From: Streptomyces mangrovi
Lineage (GTDB): Bacteria; Actinomycetota; Actinomycetes; Streptomycetales; Streptomycetaceae
Reading direction: 5' to 3'
DNA: 64,000 bases
Assembly (NCBI RefSeq): GCF_900114215.1
Contig: NZ_FOSG01000015.1
Coordinates: 95,919-159,918 of the forward strand
Shown here: one piece after another, positions 62,655 through 64,000 of the stretch
How positions within the stretch are numbered: the stretch's first letter is position 1
Layout of the letters: the number at the start of each line of letters is the position of its first letter
The notes under the pieces: generated by a model
Told to the model about the DNA's origin: nothing
The model's input: the letters and a program-made list of their open reading frames with translations, nothing else
Database searches by the model: none
Translations under genes and position numbers: made by a program

Positions 62655-62969
62655 ATGGCCACCACCACCCCCACCCCTGCCCCCACCGAAGCCGGTACCG
62701 CATCCGCAGCCGCTGCCGCCCCCGGAGCCGACGAGCGGATCGCGCGGGACCGCGAGCGGATCGACGAGCTGGACCGCCGGATCATCGATCTGGTGCAAGA
62801 GCGCATGGAGGTCTCCGCCCGCATCCAGCGGGCCCGGATCGGCGCGGGCGGGCGCCGGGTGAACCTCTCGCGCGAGATGGAGATCCTCACCCGCTACCGC
62901 GAGCGGCTGGGCAGGCCGGGCACCTCCTTGGCCATGACCCTGCTGGAGCTGTGCCGCGGGCGCGTCTGA
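62655..62969 (+). CDS. chorismate mutase, AroQ class
   Basis: 104 residues. After a Thr/Pro/Ala tail of about 25 residues comes the AroQ helical domain: IARDRERIDELDRRIIDLVQERMEVSARIQRARIGAGGRRVNLSREMEILTRYRERLG. The conserved Arg, Lys/Arg and Glu/Gln residues of the AroQ site are recognisable (RERID, ARIQRAR, NLSREMEIL). It converts chorismate to prephenate, the entry to Phe and Tyr. ATG 62655 follows AAGGGA. Expression is probably set by the leader-peptide attenuator upstream. Confidence 0.93.
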   Translation: MATTTPTPAPTEAGTASAAAAAPGADERIARDRERIDELDRRIIDLVQERMEVSARIQRARIGAGGRRVNLSREMEILTRYRERLGRPGTSLAMTLLELCRGRV

Positions 62970-63365
62970 GCCCGCCGGGCCCGTGCCCCGCCGGACGTCC
63001 CCGCGACCGCTCCGCGCCTCACCGGAGAACGACCACCCGTACGGCGCATTACCGCGGCGGGGCACGGTCGTTGGACCTGACGACCCCAGAGCCGGCCGGG
63101 CGCCCGGAGGCGTGGGGAGCGCATCGGAGCGATGAGACGCCGTCCTCCCCCGGGAGGTGAGGACCGGGCGTCGTGGGACCTCGCTCCGGTGCAGTGGCCG
63201 GACGGCAGGGGACAGCGGTCCGGTCACGACCCGAGCGGTCGGTCCCCGGGATGCCGGGGGCCGACCGCTCCGCGGTTGGACGCTGTGACGGCGTGAGCGT
63301 GCGGGCGCGCCATACGCGCCAGGAGGGGGGAGCGGCCGGGCCGCTCCCCCCTCCCGCGCGTCCGC
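62970..63365. other. 396-bp intergenic region with two long hairpins
   Basis: No gene. A 17-bp stem with one G-T pair (63233-63249 with 63254-63270) probably ends the chorismate mutase transcript. A second perfect 13-bp stem (63323-63335 with 63341-63353) lies 13 bp from the stop of the minus-strand oxidoreductase and is its terminator. Confidence 0.75.
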
Positions 63366-64000
63366 TCAGGCCTCGGCGGCCCCGGCGGACTCCGCCGCGT
63401 CCGCCGTCTCCGCCTCCGGCGCCGTCCGCTTCGGCGGAACGGCCGGGACCGGCAGCACCACCGGCAGCCTCAGCGCCGCGAACGCCTCCTCGGGCACCGC
63501 CGGGGCCCGGGGCGGCACCACGGGCACGCGTACGTAGCCGGTGCCCTGCTCGGGGCGGGGGTCGGTCTCGCCCTTGTTGGGCCACAGGGACATCGCCCGC
63601 TCGGCCTGGGCGGTGATGGTCAGCGACGGGTTGACGCCGAGGTTGGCGGAGACGGCCGCGCCGTCCACGACCGAGATGCCCGGGTGTCCGTAGAGCCGGT
63701 GGTAGGGGTCGATGACGCCCTCGTCAGGCGAGGCGCCGATCGGGCAGCCGCCCAGGAAGTGCGCGGTCAGCGGGCTGCCCATCAGCTCGCCGACGTTCGT
63801 GCCCGGGAAGCCGCCGATCTCCTCCGCCACCAGCCGGACCGCCTCGGCGCCCTCGGGGATGTGGTCGGGGTTGGGCGCGCCGTGGCCCTGCTTCGCCGTC
63901 AGCAGGCCCTTGCCCGGCCCCCTGGGCTTGAGGTAGGTGGTCAGGGAGTTGTCCAGGGACTGCATCACCAGGCCGATGATCGTCCGCTCCGACCACCGGT
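63366..64000 (-). CDS. GMC/cholesterol-oxidase-like FAD oxidoreductase (5' part outside window)
   Basis: Only the C-terminal 210 or so residues are visible; the frame is open to the window edge. LTAHFLGGCPIGASPDEGVID with the active-site His, and the FAD-contact region GHPGISVVDGAAVSANLGVNPSLTITAQAERAMS are the hallmarks of the cholesterol-oxidase branch of GMC enzymes often found near guaB in Streptomyces. The C-terminus ends with a disordered Pro/Ala/Glu tail. The substrate (sterol or otherwise) cannot be decided from this fragment. Confidence 0.88.
   Translation of the reverse strand, partial: RWSERTIIGLVMQSLDNSLTTYLKPRGPGKGLLTAKQGHGAPNPDHIPEGAEAVRLVAEEIGGFPGTNVGELMGSPLTAHFLGGCPIGASPDEGVIDPYHRLYGHPGISVVDGAAVSANLGVNPSLTITAQAERAMSLWPNKGETDPRPEQGTGYVRVPVVPPRAPAVPEEAFAALRLPVVLPVPAVPPKRTAPEAETADAAESAGAAEA

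Overview
The window is high-GC actinobacterial chromosome and almost certainly comes from a Streptomyces or a close relative. The evidence is strong G/C third-position bias, frequent GTG/TTG starts, 4-nt ATGA/GTGA gene overlaps, long GC-rich hairpin terminators without U-tracts, and Streptomyces-type families (WhiJ-like XRE/DUF5753 with DUF397, DUF3017, DUF6350, DUF1707, MAB_1171c-like, Uma2). The order mdh, DUF3017, folD, purH/purN, sucCD, pcrA, guaA reads as conserved core chromosome, with small accessory insertions between the core genes. I saw no rRNA, tRNA, insertion sequence, prophage or CRISPR array.

Layout. 1-6.3 kb: an AhpD-like gene fragment, a PEP-mutase-like enzyme, an ImmA-type metallopeptidase with a MAB_1171c-like membrane protein, a TPR-like protein, a DUF3574 secreted protein, a frameshifted Uma2 gene and a VOC protein. 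6.3-8.8 kb: an AMIN-like lipoprotein, then three small unknown genes divergent from two very small GntR-type regulators. 8.9-16.4 kb: a complete glycine-betaine module, with uptake (binding protein, double-domain permease, ATPase) and synthesis from choline (GMC dehydrogenase, betaine aldehyde dehydrogenase). 16.7-29.6 kb: central metabolism (mdh, folD, purHN, sucCD) interspersed with membrane proteins and a sigma-like protein carrying a 27-bp tandem repeat. 30-38 kb: a MoxR ATPase / DUF5682 / VWA operon divergent from a SWIM-family-like protein that lacks the SWIM zinc finger, plus a DUF5691-like protein. 38-49.5 kb: a stand-alone B12-binding subunit, a lipase, two cell-wall peptidases (one under a c-di-AMP riboswitch), PcrA helicase and small membrane and regulatory genes. 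50-54 kb: a PspC-domain LiaF/EsrI-like protein divergent from its PspC-histidine kinase and LuxR-type regulator, with four CCCTGA half-sites between them.

53.9-58.4 kb is the main accessory block. It holds an RloA/RloB (AbiL-like) ATPase/TOPRIM pair that is probably anti-phage, a ribbon-helix-helix antitoxin and PIN-like toxin whose promoter overlaps a 17-bp palindrome, and a WhiJ/DUF397/HATPase regulatory trio. 58.6-64 kb: a RibD/DHFR-like reductase, two tandem Uma2 genes, guaA, chorismate mutase, and the 3' end of a GMC (cholesterol-oxidase-like) oxidoreductase.

The most interesting regulatory object is upstream of chorismate mutase. A 24-codon leader ORF encodes Phe, Phe, Trp, Phe and Tyr in its first ten codons and is followed by a perfect 15-bp terminator hairpin, which looks like an aromatic amino acid attenuator. 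All functional calls come from motif reading; no database search was run.
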